Positions 1 to 6,062 of a stretch of DNA of 18,478 bases are shown piece after piece (position 1 is the stretch's first letter; each line of letters opens with the position of its first letter). The DNA is taken from positions 1-18,478 of the forward strand of contig JAITWN010000146.1 of NCBI GenBank assembly GCA_031285245.1, read 5' to 3'. Origin of the DNA: Chromatiales bacterium (GTDB lineage Bacteria; Pseudomonadota; Gammaproteobacteria; SZUA-140). The translations under genes were made by a program, and so were the position numbers. The notes below the pieces were generated by a model. It was not told the DNA's origin. It saw only the letters and a list, made by a program, of their open reading frames with translations, and made no database searches.

Positions 1-120
1 GACGTACAACAACGAAAGACCGAACATGGCGCTAGGCGGCATCACGCCCAGGCAGAAGCTGGCAATGGCCGCATGACCATTTTCCACTTCTGAGCCCCGC
101 TAAGAACGGGGGGATTACCA
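1..120 (+). mobile_element. 3' end of an IS3-family insertion sequence (truncated by window edge)
   Basis: The first 76 bases read as the C-terminus of an IS3-family OrfB transposase, followed by about 44 non-coding bases that contain a GC-rich inverted repeat (ccccgctaagaacgggg, about 96-112). The proposed end is at base 120, where the sequence finishes in CA, the usual IS3-family terminus, and where reading of the neighbouring fic fragment stops making sense as Fic protein. The boundary is inferred from these two cues and may be off by about 10 bases. The opposite end and any target duplication lie outside the window. Confidence 0.65.
2..76 (+). CDS. IS3-family transposase OrfB, C-terminal end (partial)
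   Basis: Only the last 24 residues are inside the window. They include YNNERPNMALGGITP and end in QKLAMAA, the very characteristic tail of IS3-family OrfB (DDE, rve-type integrase core) transposases, where the conserved NxxRPH/N segment follows the catalytic Glu helix. The catalytic residues are upstream of the window. The reading frame enters at base 2 and ends at TGA 74-76. The protein would cut and join IS ends, but nothing here shows whether the element is complete or active. Confidence 0.8.
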   Translation, partial: TYNNERPNMALGGITPRQKLAMAA

Positions 121-296
121 TCCGACCGAGCAGGGACGTACCAGCCTTTCACCACCTCTTCGATAAAACCGGCATTTAGTAAACGCTCCCTGTGGGTACG
201 GCTGAGCTGGCCGCTACGGATAGCAATAGCCACTTGATCTTGAAGCTGGTTTAGCGCTTCCAGGGATGCGGCGAGTTTGTTGGAGGAAGTGGCCAT
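121..296 (-). pseudogene. Fic-family protein, N-terminal fragment disrupted by the IS element
   Basis: From the ATG at 296 the minus strand encodes about 58 residues, MATSSNKLAASLEALN... followed by SGQLSRTHRERLLNAGFIEEVVKGWY. This matches, from memory, the N-terminus of a group of long (about 500 aa) Fic-domain proteins that share SxxLSRTHRERLxxxGFLxEVxKGW and continue with a STxWYASFW segment. That continuation is missing: after about base 121 the frame enters IS sequence and stops soon after. The Fic AMP-transferase domain (HPFxxGNGR) is absent from the window. The open frame extends upstream to 410, but the extra residues look unlike the family, and no clear Shine-Dalgarno precedes 296. 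I infer IS insertion followed by loss of function; the rest of fic could lie beyond the IS. Confidence 0.7.
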
Positions 297-308
297 GAGG
301 GTACTGCG

Positions 309-390
309 ATTGTTCGGGACGCGCAGGCGCTTGGCTTGTGGGGAGGCACTGAGCAAGACGAAGCTCGACGCGCCAACGGTCCCGAACAAT
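309..390. repeat. Inverted repeat upstream of the fic fragment
   Basis: Perfect 12-base arms, attgttcgggac at 309-320 and its reverse complement at 379-390, are separated by 58 bases that are themselves partly self-complementary (gcgcaggcg against cgcgcc). It begins 13 bases upstream of the fic start. No T-run follows, so it is not a typical terminator. It could be an operator, a leader hairpin, or a small repeat element; a single copy is seen in the window. Confidence 0.5.
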
Positions 391-461
391 ATCCCCAGGT
401 TCCGCCTCAATCATCGCGATTATAGTTGGGCTTCGCTCAGCGCCAATCTATAAGACCACCT

Positions 462-1007
462 TCACTTCTTCTTTAGCTCCGCATCAATAGCCGCAAGTAA
501 ACGCGGATCATCAGCCGTGATGTCTGGCGCGAAGCGACCGACGATATTTCCTTTGCGATCGATGAGGAATTTTTCGAAATTCCATAGCACTTCGCTCGGT
601 TTGCCGGTGTCGATGCCGTAGCCTTTGAGTTTTTCACGAAAAGGGCCATCGCCTATCGTAGCGGGGATCGCTTTCGTCAATGCAGCGTAGAGTGGATGTT
701 GGTCTGCGCCTTTGACGGAGATTTTGGAGAACAGCGGAAAATGTACGTCGTAGTTGAGCGTGCAGAATTGGCTGATCTGCGCATCCGTGCCGGGTTCTTG
801 TTCTTTGAAGTTGTTGGCGGGGAATCCGAGGATTTCTAGGCCGCGCGCATGCTTGCTCTGATAGAGCTTTTCGAGGCCCTCGTATTGCGGTGTCAGTCCG
901 CATTTTGATGCGACGTTTATGATCAGCAGCACTTTGCCCTGGTATTCGCTGAGGCTTGCGGTGGTGCCGTCGATGCGTTTGAGAGGGATGGATTGAATCG
1001 CGTTCAT
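462..1007 (-). CDS. Glutathione peroxidase family protein (peroxiredoxin-like Gpx)
   Basis: A 181-residue protein that should reduce hydrogen peroxide or organic hydroperoxides with thiols, probably in the cytoplasm since no signal peptide is seen. The peroxidatic Cys is Cys36 in NVASKCGLTP (a Cys form, not Sec), with Gln70 (FKEQEPG) and Trp142-Asn143 (LWNFEKF) completing the catalytic tetrad. Cys82 in FCTLNYDVHFP sits where the resolving Cys of thioredoxin-dependent Gpx enzymes lies, so the reductant may be thioredoxin rather than glutathione. The start at 1007 is chosen because AAGGA (1015-1019 on the minus strand) lies 7 bases upstream; an in-frame ATG at 1040 would add 11 atypical residues. 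Length is normal for bacterial BtuE/GpxA proteins. It is transcribed towards the fic fragment and away from the formaldehyde genes. Confidence 0.92.
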   Translation of the reverse strand: MNAIQSIPLKRIDGTTASLSEYQGKVLLIINVASKCGLTPQYEGLEKLYQSKHARGLEILGFPANNFKEQEPGTDAQISQFCTLNYDVHFPLFSKISVKGADQHPLYAALTKAIPATIGDGPFREKLKGYGIDTGKPSEVLWNFEKFLIDRKGNIVGRFAPDITADDPRLLAAIDAELKKK

Positions 1008-1283
1008 GAGGGAGTCCTTTTCGGCTTGCTGTGAAGCCATCCATGGTACAGCGCCTCTGCGCGCGGATCATAGTGGCAGCGCTGCTTATGCAATGTGGTC
1101 GGCGCATTCAGCCAAACGACGTGATGAGATTACGCGCTCGAATCGAGCGGGTGCATAGAGGGCGTGCCCGCGCCGTGTGCGAAGTGTAAGATGCCTTGCA
1201 TGGGCAGCAGTGCGTGATTAGCAAGTATCCGCGCAGGCATTCTGCTCGCATGATTGCAGTGAATAATTCCAGCTAAGGAGCCG
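1008..1283. other. Intergenic region between gpx and the first palindromic repeat
   Basis: No coding sequence is supported. On the minus strand a TATGAT box (1067-1072) about 60 bases before the gpx start could be a -10 element, but no good -35 stands 17 bases further up, so I do not call a promoter. A short palindrome, gcagcgctgc, lies at about 1077-1086. Nothing else is recognisable. Confidence 0.4.
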
Positions 1284-1399
1284 CTGAAAAACTTCTGTCA
1301 TTGCGAGGCGAAGCCGAAGGAGTTCATGTGATCGTCTGGATTGCCACGGGGCTAATAATTATCTGGCGCCCCTCGCAATGACGAAGCGGGGTTTTTCAG
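1284..1399. repeat. Palindromic intergenic repeat, copy 1
   Basis: The outer arms are ctgaaaaac (1284-1292) and gtttttcag (1391-1399). Inner arms are gtcattgcgagg (from 1297) and cctcgcaatgac (ending 1382). Between them lie gaggcgaagccgaaggagtt, tggattgccacggggct and a loop taataattatctgg. The same architecture recurs at 4041-4158 (same orientation) and, inverted, at 12317-12440. This CATTGCGAGG...GGATTGCCACGGGGC type of palindrome is familiar from intergenic regions of several proteobacteria (from memory). It has no coding capacity, so it is a non-autonomous, MITE- or REP-like repeat. Confidence 0.9.
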
Positions 1400-1407
1400 A
1401 ATTTAAT
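1378..1407 (+). promoter_or_regulatory. Possible promoter of frmA partly inside repeat copy 1
   Basis: ATGACG (1378-1383) and TTTAAT (1402-1407) are separated by 18 bases, a weak sigma70-like match ending 28 bases before the frmA start. The -35-like box belongs to the right arm of the repeat. This is inference from spacing only; no FrmR-type operator was recognised. Confidence 0.25.
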
Positions 1408-1435
1408 AGAACGCTAAGAAAATGGAGGACCGTTG

Positions 1436-2545
1436 ATGAAATCCCGTGCTGCTGTGGCTTTCGCTGCAGGTGAACCGCTCAAGATCGTCGAGATCGATGT
1501 TGCTGCGCCGAAGAAGGGCGAAGTGCTGGTGAAGATTACGCATACTGGCGTCTGCCATACCGATGCGTTCACTTTGTCGGGCGATGATCCTGAGGGTTTA
1601 TTTCCTGTGGTACTCGGGCACGAGGGCGCGGGTATCGTGGTGGAAGTTGGTGAGGGCGTGACCAGCGTCAAGCCCGGTGATCACGTCATTCCGCTTTATA
1701 CCGCTGAATGCGGTGAGTGTTTGTTCTGCAAAAGCGGCAAGACCAATCTGTGCGTGGCGGTGCGCGCAACGCAGGGCAAGGGAGTGATGCCTGATGGCAC
1801 TTCGCGGTTTTCCTATAACGGTCAGCCCATTTATCACTACATGGGTTGTTCGACGTTCAGCGAATACACGGTCGTTGCTGAAGTGTCGCTGGCGAAGATC
1901 GATCCCAAGGCCAATCCGGAGCATGTCTGTCTGCTCGGCTGCGGTGTTACTACCGGCATCGGTGCAGTGCACAACACGGCCAAAGTGCAGCCAGGGGATT
2001 CGGTCGCGGTGTTTGGCCTCGGCGGCATCGGGCTTGCGGTGATTCAGGGTGCGCGTCAGGCCAAGGCTGGGCGCATCATCGCCATCGATACCAATCCGTC
2101 GAAGTTCGCGCTGGCGAAAGCGTTTGGCGCTACTGATTGCATCAATCCCAAGGATCACGATCGTCCGATCCAGCAAGTGGTGGTCGAAATGACGGGCTGG
2201 GGTGTCGATCATTCTTTCGAGTGCATCGGCAATGTGAACGTGATGCGCGCGGCGCTCGAATGCGCGCATCGCGGTTGGGGGCAGTCGGTGATCATCGGCG
2301 TTGCTGGCGCGGGGCAGGAAATTTCCACGCGTCCGTTTCAGCTCGTCACCGGACGCAAATGGCTCGGTACGGCGTTTGGTGGCGTGAAAGGGCGTTCGCA
2401 GTTGCCGGGTATGGTCGAGGATGCGATGAAAGGCGCGATCGAGCTCGCGCCGTTTGTCACGCACACCATGGGGCTTGATGACATCAATCACGCTTTCGAT
2501 CTCATGCACGAAGGTAAATCGATTCGCTCAGTGGTGCACTTCTGA
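1436..2545 (+). CDS. frmA: S-(hydroxymethyl)glutathione dehydrogenase / class III alcohol dehydrogenase
   Basis: A 369-residue zinc alcohol dehydrogenase of class III that oxidises S-hydroxymethylglutathione (formaldehyde plus glutathione) to S-formylglutathione with NAD+, and in this family also reduces S-nitrosoglutathione. Catalytic zinc ligands are Cys40 (TGVCHTD), His62 (GHEGAG) and Cys169 (LLGCGVTTG). The structural zinc loop is Cys92, 95, 98 and 106. The Rossmann motif GLGGIG is at 194-199, with the NAD-binding Asp at 218. The ATG at 1436 follows GGAGG (1424-1428) by 7 bases; the TTG at 1433 is too close to that site. The stop overlaps the start of the hydrolase gene (TGATG), so the two are translationally coupled. 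It is often called adhC in other species. Confidence 0.97.
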   Translation: MKSRAAVAFAAGEPLKIVEIDVAAPKKGEVLVKITHTGVCHTDAFTLSGDDPEGLFPVVLGHEGAGIVVEVGEGVTSVKPGDHVIPLYTAECGECLFCKSGKTNLCVAVRATQGKGVMPDGTSRFSYNGQPIYHYMGCSTFSEYTVVAEVSLAKIDPKANPEHVCLLGCGVTTGIGAVHNTAKVQPGDSVAVFGLGGIGLAVIQGARQAKAGRIIAIDTNPSKFALAKAFGATDCINPKDHDRPIQQVVVEMTGWGVDHSFECIGNVNVMRAALECAHRGWGQSVIIGVAGAGQEISTRPFQLVTGRKWLGTAFGGVKGRSQLPGMVEDAMKGAIELAPFVTHTMGLDDINHAFDLMHEGKSIRSVVHF

Positions 2546-3378
2546 TGGAACGCATCGAACATCGCGCTTCTTTCGGCGGCTGGCAGGACGTGTATCGGCA
2601 CGAATCAAAAGTGCTCGGCTGCACGATGAACTTCGCGATTTATCTGCCGCCGCAGGCGCAGCGTGAAAAGCTGCCGGTGCTCTATTGGCTGTCCGGCCTC
2701 ACTTGCACCGAGCAGAATTTCATCATCAAAGCCGGCGCGCAGCGTTATGCCGCTGAGCATGGCGTGATCATCGTTGCGCCAGATACCAGTCCGCGCGGCA
2801 ATGATATCGCTGATGGTGATGGTTACGATCTTGGTCAGGGCGCGGGTTTCTACGTCAACGCTACGCAGCAGCCGTGGTCGCAGCATTATCACATGTATGA
2901 CTACATTAACGATGAACTACCGGCGCTGATCGAAGCGAATTTTCCGGCGACGTCCGCGCGTTCGATCAGCGGACATTCAATGGGCGGGCATGGTGCGTTG
3001 GTGAGCGCACTGCGTAATCCTGGGCGTTATCGCAGCGTGTCGGCGTTCGCGCCGATCTGCGCGCCGATGCAATCGCCTTGGGGTATAAAAATATTCACGG
3101 CGTATCTCGGTGAGGACCGCGAGACGTGGCGACCTTACGATGCCAGTGAACTGGTGCGTAGCGTGAAGGAAAGATTGCCGCTGCTAGTCGATCAGGGTGA
3201 GGCCGATGAGTTTTATATAGAGCAGCGTCTGCGTCCGGATGTGTTGCGTGCGGCGGCAGATGCGGTGGGATATCCGCTCACGCTGCGCATGCAGCCGGGC
3301 TACGATCACAGCTATTATTTCATTGCCAGCTTCATCGGCGAACACATCGCTTACCACGCTCGCGCGCTGCACGTATAA
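2545..3378 (+). CDS. frmB: S-formylglutathione hydrolase
   Basis: A 277-residue alpha/beta-hydrolase (esterase D family) that releases formate and glutathione from S-formylglutathione, the second step of glutathione-dependent formaldehyde detoxification. The nucleophile is Ser145 in SGHSMGGHGA; Asp221 (DQGEADEF) and His255 (GYDHSYYF) complete the triad. The oxyanion region LSGLTCTEQNF (50-60) is also typical. Length equals FrmB/FghA enzymes. It starts within the frmA stop codon, so it should be made together with FrmA. No signal peptide; cytoplasmic. Either FrmB or FghA naming would fit. Confidence 0.96.
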   Translation: MERIEHRASFGGWQDVYRHESKVLGCTMNFAIYLPPQAQREKLPVLYWLSGLTCTEQNFIIKAGAQRYAAEHGVIIVAPDTSPRGNDIADGDGYDLGQGAGFYVNATQQPWSQHYHMYDYINDELPALIEANFPATSARSISGHSMGGHGALVSALRNPGRYRSVSAFAPICAPMQSPWGIKIFTAYLGEDRETWRPYDASELVRSVKERLPLLVDQGEADEFYIEQRLRPDVLRAAADAVGYPLTLRMQPGYDHSYYFIASFIGEHIAYHARALHV

Positions 3379-3392
3379 GGTTCGAGGAAATC

Positions 3393-4034
3393 ATGGACGC
3401 AGGATTCTGGCTTCGAAAGTGGGAAAACAATGAAATCGGTTTCCACGAAGGCGTGCCCAATGCACTGCTGGTGAAGTACTTCAGCGAGCTTGGTCTGGCG
3501 CCGGGTAGCCGTGTGTTTCTGCCGCTGTGTGGCAAGACGCGCGATCTCAATTGGCTACTGAGCGAAGGTTATCGTGTCACTGGCGCTGAGCTGAGCGAGA
3601 TGGCTGTTCAGCAATGGTTTGCCAGCAGCGGCATCGAGCCGGTGGTGGCGGAGCTTGCGGCGCTCAAAGTTTACAGCGCGCCACAGATTGATATCTTCGT
3701 TGGCGATATTTTCAGCTTGTCTCCCGCTTTGCTCGGCGTGGTGGATGCGATCTACGATCGGGCAGCTTTAGTCGCGCTGCCTGCTGATATGCGCTCGCGC
3801 TACACCGCACTTCTGCGCGCGCTTACCGATAATGCGCCGCAATTGCTGGTCTGCTTCGAATACGATCAATCCGCAATGGACGGGCCTCCGTTCTCGATCG
3901 ATGATGAGGAAGTGTGCAGGCATTACGGAGATTTCTATCAGCTCGCGCTACGCGAGCGCCATGAAATGGTGGGCGGTCTGCGCGGCAAGTGTGCGGCGCG
4001 AGAAAATATCTGGCTGCTGAAGAAGAAGTATTGA
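3393..4034 (+). CDS. tpm: Thiopurine S-methyltransferase family protein
   Basis: A 213-residue SAM-dependent methyltransferase of the bacterial TPMT family. The N-terminal FWLRKWENNEIGFHEG, motif I-like FLPLCGKTRDLNWLLSEGY (residues 42-60), TGAELSEMAVQQWF (63-76), GDIFSL (104-109), YDRAALVALP (121-130) and DGPPFSI are all characteristic. Family members methylate thiol compounds, and some bacterial ones volatilise selenium or tellurium; the substrate here cannot be read from sequence. GAGG (3384-3387) lies 5 bases before the ATG. It begins only 14 bases after frmB and is probably co-transcribed, which hints at a shared sulfur or electrophile detoxification role. Repeat copy 2 starts just after its stop and may end the transcript. 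Confidence 0.92.
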   Translation: MDAGFWLRKWENNEIGFHEGVPNALLVKYFSELGLAPGSRVFLPLCGKTRDLNWLLSEGYRVTGAELSEMAVQQWFASSGIEPVVAELAALKVYSAPQIDIFVGDIFSLSPALLGVVDAIYDRAALVALPADMRSRYTALLRALTDNAPQLLVCFEYDQSAMDGPPFSIDDEEVCRHYGDFYQLALRERHEMVGGLRGKCAARENIWLLKKKY

Positions 4035-4040
4035 TCAGAG

Positions 4041-4158
4041 CCGGAAATTTCCGTCATTGCGAGGCGAAGCCGAAGGAGTTCACACGTCGTCTGGATTGCC
4101 ACGGGGCCAATAATTATCTGGCGCCCCTCGCAATGATGACGAAAATCGGGGTTTTCAG
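4041..4158. repeat. Palindromic intergenic repeat, copy 2
   Basis: This is the same element as copy 1 in the same orientation. gtcattgcgaggcgaagccg starts at 4053, tggattgccacggggc and the loop taataattatctgg follow, and the cctcgcaatg arm precedes the right flank ggggttttcag ending at 4158. The outer left arm is diverged (ccggaaatttcc in place of ctgaaaaac). It sits between the tpm stop and the DUF488 remnant. A stable hairpin in the transcript could serve as an ad hoc terminator for frmAB-tpm, although no T-run is present. Confidence 0.88.
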
Positions 4159-4196
4159 AAAATTTCTCTCGATCAAATTTCTCAAGGAGGAGAAAT

Positions 4197-4387
4197 ATGA
4201 GCATCAATCTCAAACGAGCTTATGACACACCAAGCTCCGGCGATGGTAAGCGCGTGCTCGTCGATCGCACGTGGCCGCGTGTGTGACCAAGAAAATAGCT
4301 GGAAAGCGCAAAGTGACTCTGGTGTATGCCGCCAAGGATGAAGAGCGTAATAACGCAGTCGTGCTGCAATCGATCATCGATCACTGA
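4197..4387 (+). pseudogene. DUF488-family protein remnant (frameshifted, internally deleted)
   Basis: An excellent AAGGAGG site (4184-4190) precedes ATG 4197, which opens MSINLKRAYDTPSSGDGKRV and LVDRTWPR before TGA at 4284-4286. This is the conserved start of DUF488 proteins (usual form ...DGxRVLVDRLWPRGVxK, recalled from the family). The next frame, from 4289, reads KKIAGKRKVTLVYAAKDEER followed by NNAVVLQSIIDH and ends at TGA 4385-4387, which is the DUF488 C-terminus. About 62 of the usual roughly 115-120 residues remain, so roughly 45-55 residues of the middle are lost and the frame is broken at the junction (4281-4289). The function of DUF488 is not established. The intact ribosome site suggests recent decay. 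Confidence 0.78.
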
Positions 4388-4457
4388 AGTGCACGATCGC
4401 GCGTCGCTTGGAAGTCAGTGGGCCGCGATTGTGCCAGCCTAAATTAGGAGCGTTCAT

Positions 4458-4922
4458 ATGCACGCGGGTTCCAGTCTTGAGCTCAAGGTGCCACCGCCTG
4501 TGGTCGGTTTGGTGATCGCTACTCTCATGTGGCTGGCGTCATCGCATGTGCCGCGCTTCGAAATGATGTCCTCTTCGCTGTTGGTGTTGTTGTTCGCAGC
4601 CGCTGGAGTTTCTTGCGATTTCGCCGGTCTGTGGGCGTTTCGGCGCAAGAGAACGACAGTCAATCCCATGGCCCCGCAGAAGACTTCGGCGATCGTTGAT
4701 ATTGGCATTTATCGATTCACGCGTAATCCCATGTATCTTGGCATGATGTTCATGCTTTGCGGTTGGGCAATGCATCTGTCATCGCTGTGGTTGTTGTGCG
4801 GGCCGTTGGTTTTTCTGCTGTATATCGATCGTTTTCAGATCGTGCCAGAGGAGAGAGCGCTCTCATCACGCTTTGGAAAAGAGTATGAGGCTTATAGGAG
4901 GAGAGTGCGGCGGTGGTTGTGA
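4458..4922 (+). CDS. Isoprenylcysteine carboxyl methyltransferase / phospholipid methyltransferase family protein
   Basis: A 154-residue integral membrane protein with hydrophobic stretches at about 15-31, 40-60 and 93-123. The C-terminal half carries the SAM-binding signature of the ICMT/PEMT group: GIYRFTRNPMYLGM (83-96) and PEERALSSRFGKEYEAY (130-146), ending in a basic RRRVRRWL. Bacteria do not make isoprenylated Ras-like proteins, so the substrate (a lipid, isoprenoid or metal-related compound) is unknown. AGGAG (4446-4450) is 7 bases before the ATG. Its nearest neighbours are the DUF488 remnant and, after a 213-base gap, the sucrose operon; no functional link is evident. Confidence 0.85.
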   Translation: MHAGSSLELKVPPPVVGLVIATLMWLASSHVPRFEMMSSSLLVLLFAAAGVSCDFAGLWAFRRKRTTVNPMAPQKTSAIVDIGIYRFTRNPMYLGMMFMLCGWAMHLSSLWLLCGPLVFLLYIDRFQIVPEERALSSRFGKEYEAYRRRVRRWL

Positions 4923-4954
4923 CCGTTCCGCGCGAGGCCTCAGCGAAGTTGAGT

Positions 4955-5001
4955 CCAACCTATGACTAACTCCCCTTGCTCGCTTGAGCGGGAGAGGTTG
5001 G
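4955..5001. repeat. Hairpin after the membrane methyltransferase gene
   Basis: Outer arms ccaacct (4955-4961) and aggttgg (4995-5001) enclose a second stem, ctccc with gggag and gctc with gagc around a gctt loop (4970-4994, with a ctt bulge). It lies 33 bases after the stop of the upstream gene. There is no T-run, so it may be a Rho-dependent or processing hairpin or a worn copy of a small palindromic repeat. The remaining gap up to 5135 shows no convincing sigma70 promoter for the sucrose operon: a CATAAT box at 5065-5070 has no -35 at proper spacing. Confidence 0.4.
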
Positions 5002-5135
5002 AATTAGAGGGCACTGTCTACATTCACAGACGTTCGTTCGCTGGTTTGATGGTGCGCGCATTGCCATAATTCATCACGATGCACTTCTTCTTATGAGTGG
5101 GTGATATGTCGCCTGCTCCTCGCAAGGGATGGCGA

Positions 5136-6062
5136 ATGAAGAAAGAAGCTCAATCGACCTCAGATGCGCGCGCGCTGATTTTTGGCGAAGTGTTGTTCGA
5201 TGCTTTCGCAGGCGGCGTAGAAGTGCTCGGTGGTGCTCCGTTCAATGTTGCCTGGCATTTGCAGGGTCTTGGGATGCAGCCGCTTTTCGTCAGTCGTATC
5301 GGTGATGACGAAAGAGGTGCGCGCGTGCTCAGGGCCATGCAGGATTGGGGCATGGATACTCGCGGTTTGCAGCGTGATGATGAGTGTCCAACAGGTTTGG
5401 TTCGTATCGATATTCGCGATGGGCAGCCGGTCTTCGATATCCTGCCAGCGCAGGCCTATGATCACATCGATTCCAGCTATGCGCTGCGCGCGGCGTTCTC
5501 TTCAGCGATAGACGTCATCTACCATGGCACACTCGCGCTGCGTAGCGCGGTGTCTCGCACTACCTTGCATACGCTGCGTGCTCGGCTTGATACGCGTGTG
5601 TATGTCGATCTCAATCTGCGTTCTCCCTGGTGGAGCGAGAGTGATGTCAATGAGGCGTTATTCGGCGCGACTTGGGTCAAGCTCAATGATGAAGAGCTTG
5701 GCCTAATCGCTGAGGGATTAGGCATTGGCGATGAGCAGCAGGCACGCGCCTTGTGCAAACGCTTCGGTATTCAGTCGCTGGTTGTCACGCGCGGTAGCAA
5801 TGGAGCTTTCATTCGCACGGCGGATCGTATTGCCCAAGGCGACGCGACGTGCGTGGATAAGCTCGTTGATACCGTCGGCGCAGGCGATGCCTTTGCTACT
5901 GTCGCGCTGATCGGTTTCACGCGCGGCTGGCCTGCGGAACAGACGCTTGCGCGTGCACTCGATTTCGCCGCGTGGATTTGCGGCGTGCGCGGTGCAACGG
6001 TTGCTGATGTCGATCGCTATGCGCTCTTTCGTGAGGCGTGGGGGCTCGATGTCGAGTGCTGA
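5136..6062 (+). CDS. PfkB-family fructokinase of the sucrose operon
   Basis: A 308-residue ribokinase/PfkB-type sugar kinase. Signature 1 lies at about 32-56 (GGAPFNVAWHLQGLG, then FVSRIGDD); signature 2 is DTVGAGDAF (245-253), with Asp251 as catalytic base. Together with the sucrose genes directly downstream, the likely reaction is ATP plus fructose to fructose-6-phosphate, recovering the fructose that sucrose synthase releases. The assignment to fructose rests on context, since PfkB kinases also take other sugars. I start at ATG 5136 because AAGGGA (5124-5129) is 6 bases upstream; in-frame GTG 5097 and ATG 5106 would add up to 13 residues with no better site. The 3' end overlaps the next gene by 14 bases. 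Methanotroph homologues in the same setting are called fruK. Confidence 0.85.
   Translation: MKKEAQSTSDARALIFGEVLFDAFAGGVEVLGGAPFNVAWHLQGLGMQPLFVSRIGDDERGARVLRAMQDWGMDTRGLQRDDECPTGLVRIDIRDGQPVFDILPAQAYDHIDSSYALRAAFSSAIDVIYHGTLALRSAVSRTTLHTLRARLDTRVYVDLNLRSPWWSESDVNEALFGATWVKLNDEELGLIAEGLGIGDEQQARALCKRFGIQSLVVTRGSNGAFIRTADRIAQGDATCVDKLVDTVGAGDAFATVALIGFTRGWPAEQTLARALDFAAWICGVRGATVADVDRYALFREAWGLDVEC

Noticed and set aside
1598..2509. Long open frame on the minus strand opposite frmA (303 codons)
   Set aside because: It lies wholly antisense to a certain gene, has no recognisable domain, and reflects GC-rich codon bias in frmA.
5046..5070. Promoter for the sucrose operon (TTGATG ... CATAAT)
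   Set aside because: The boxes are only 13 bases apart, too close for sigma70; no better pair was found.
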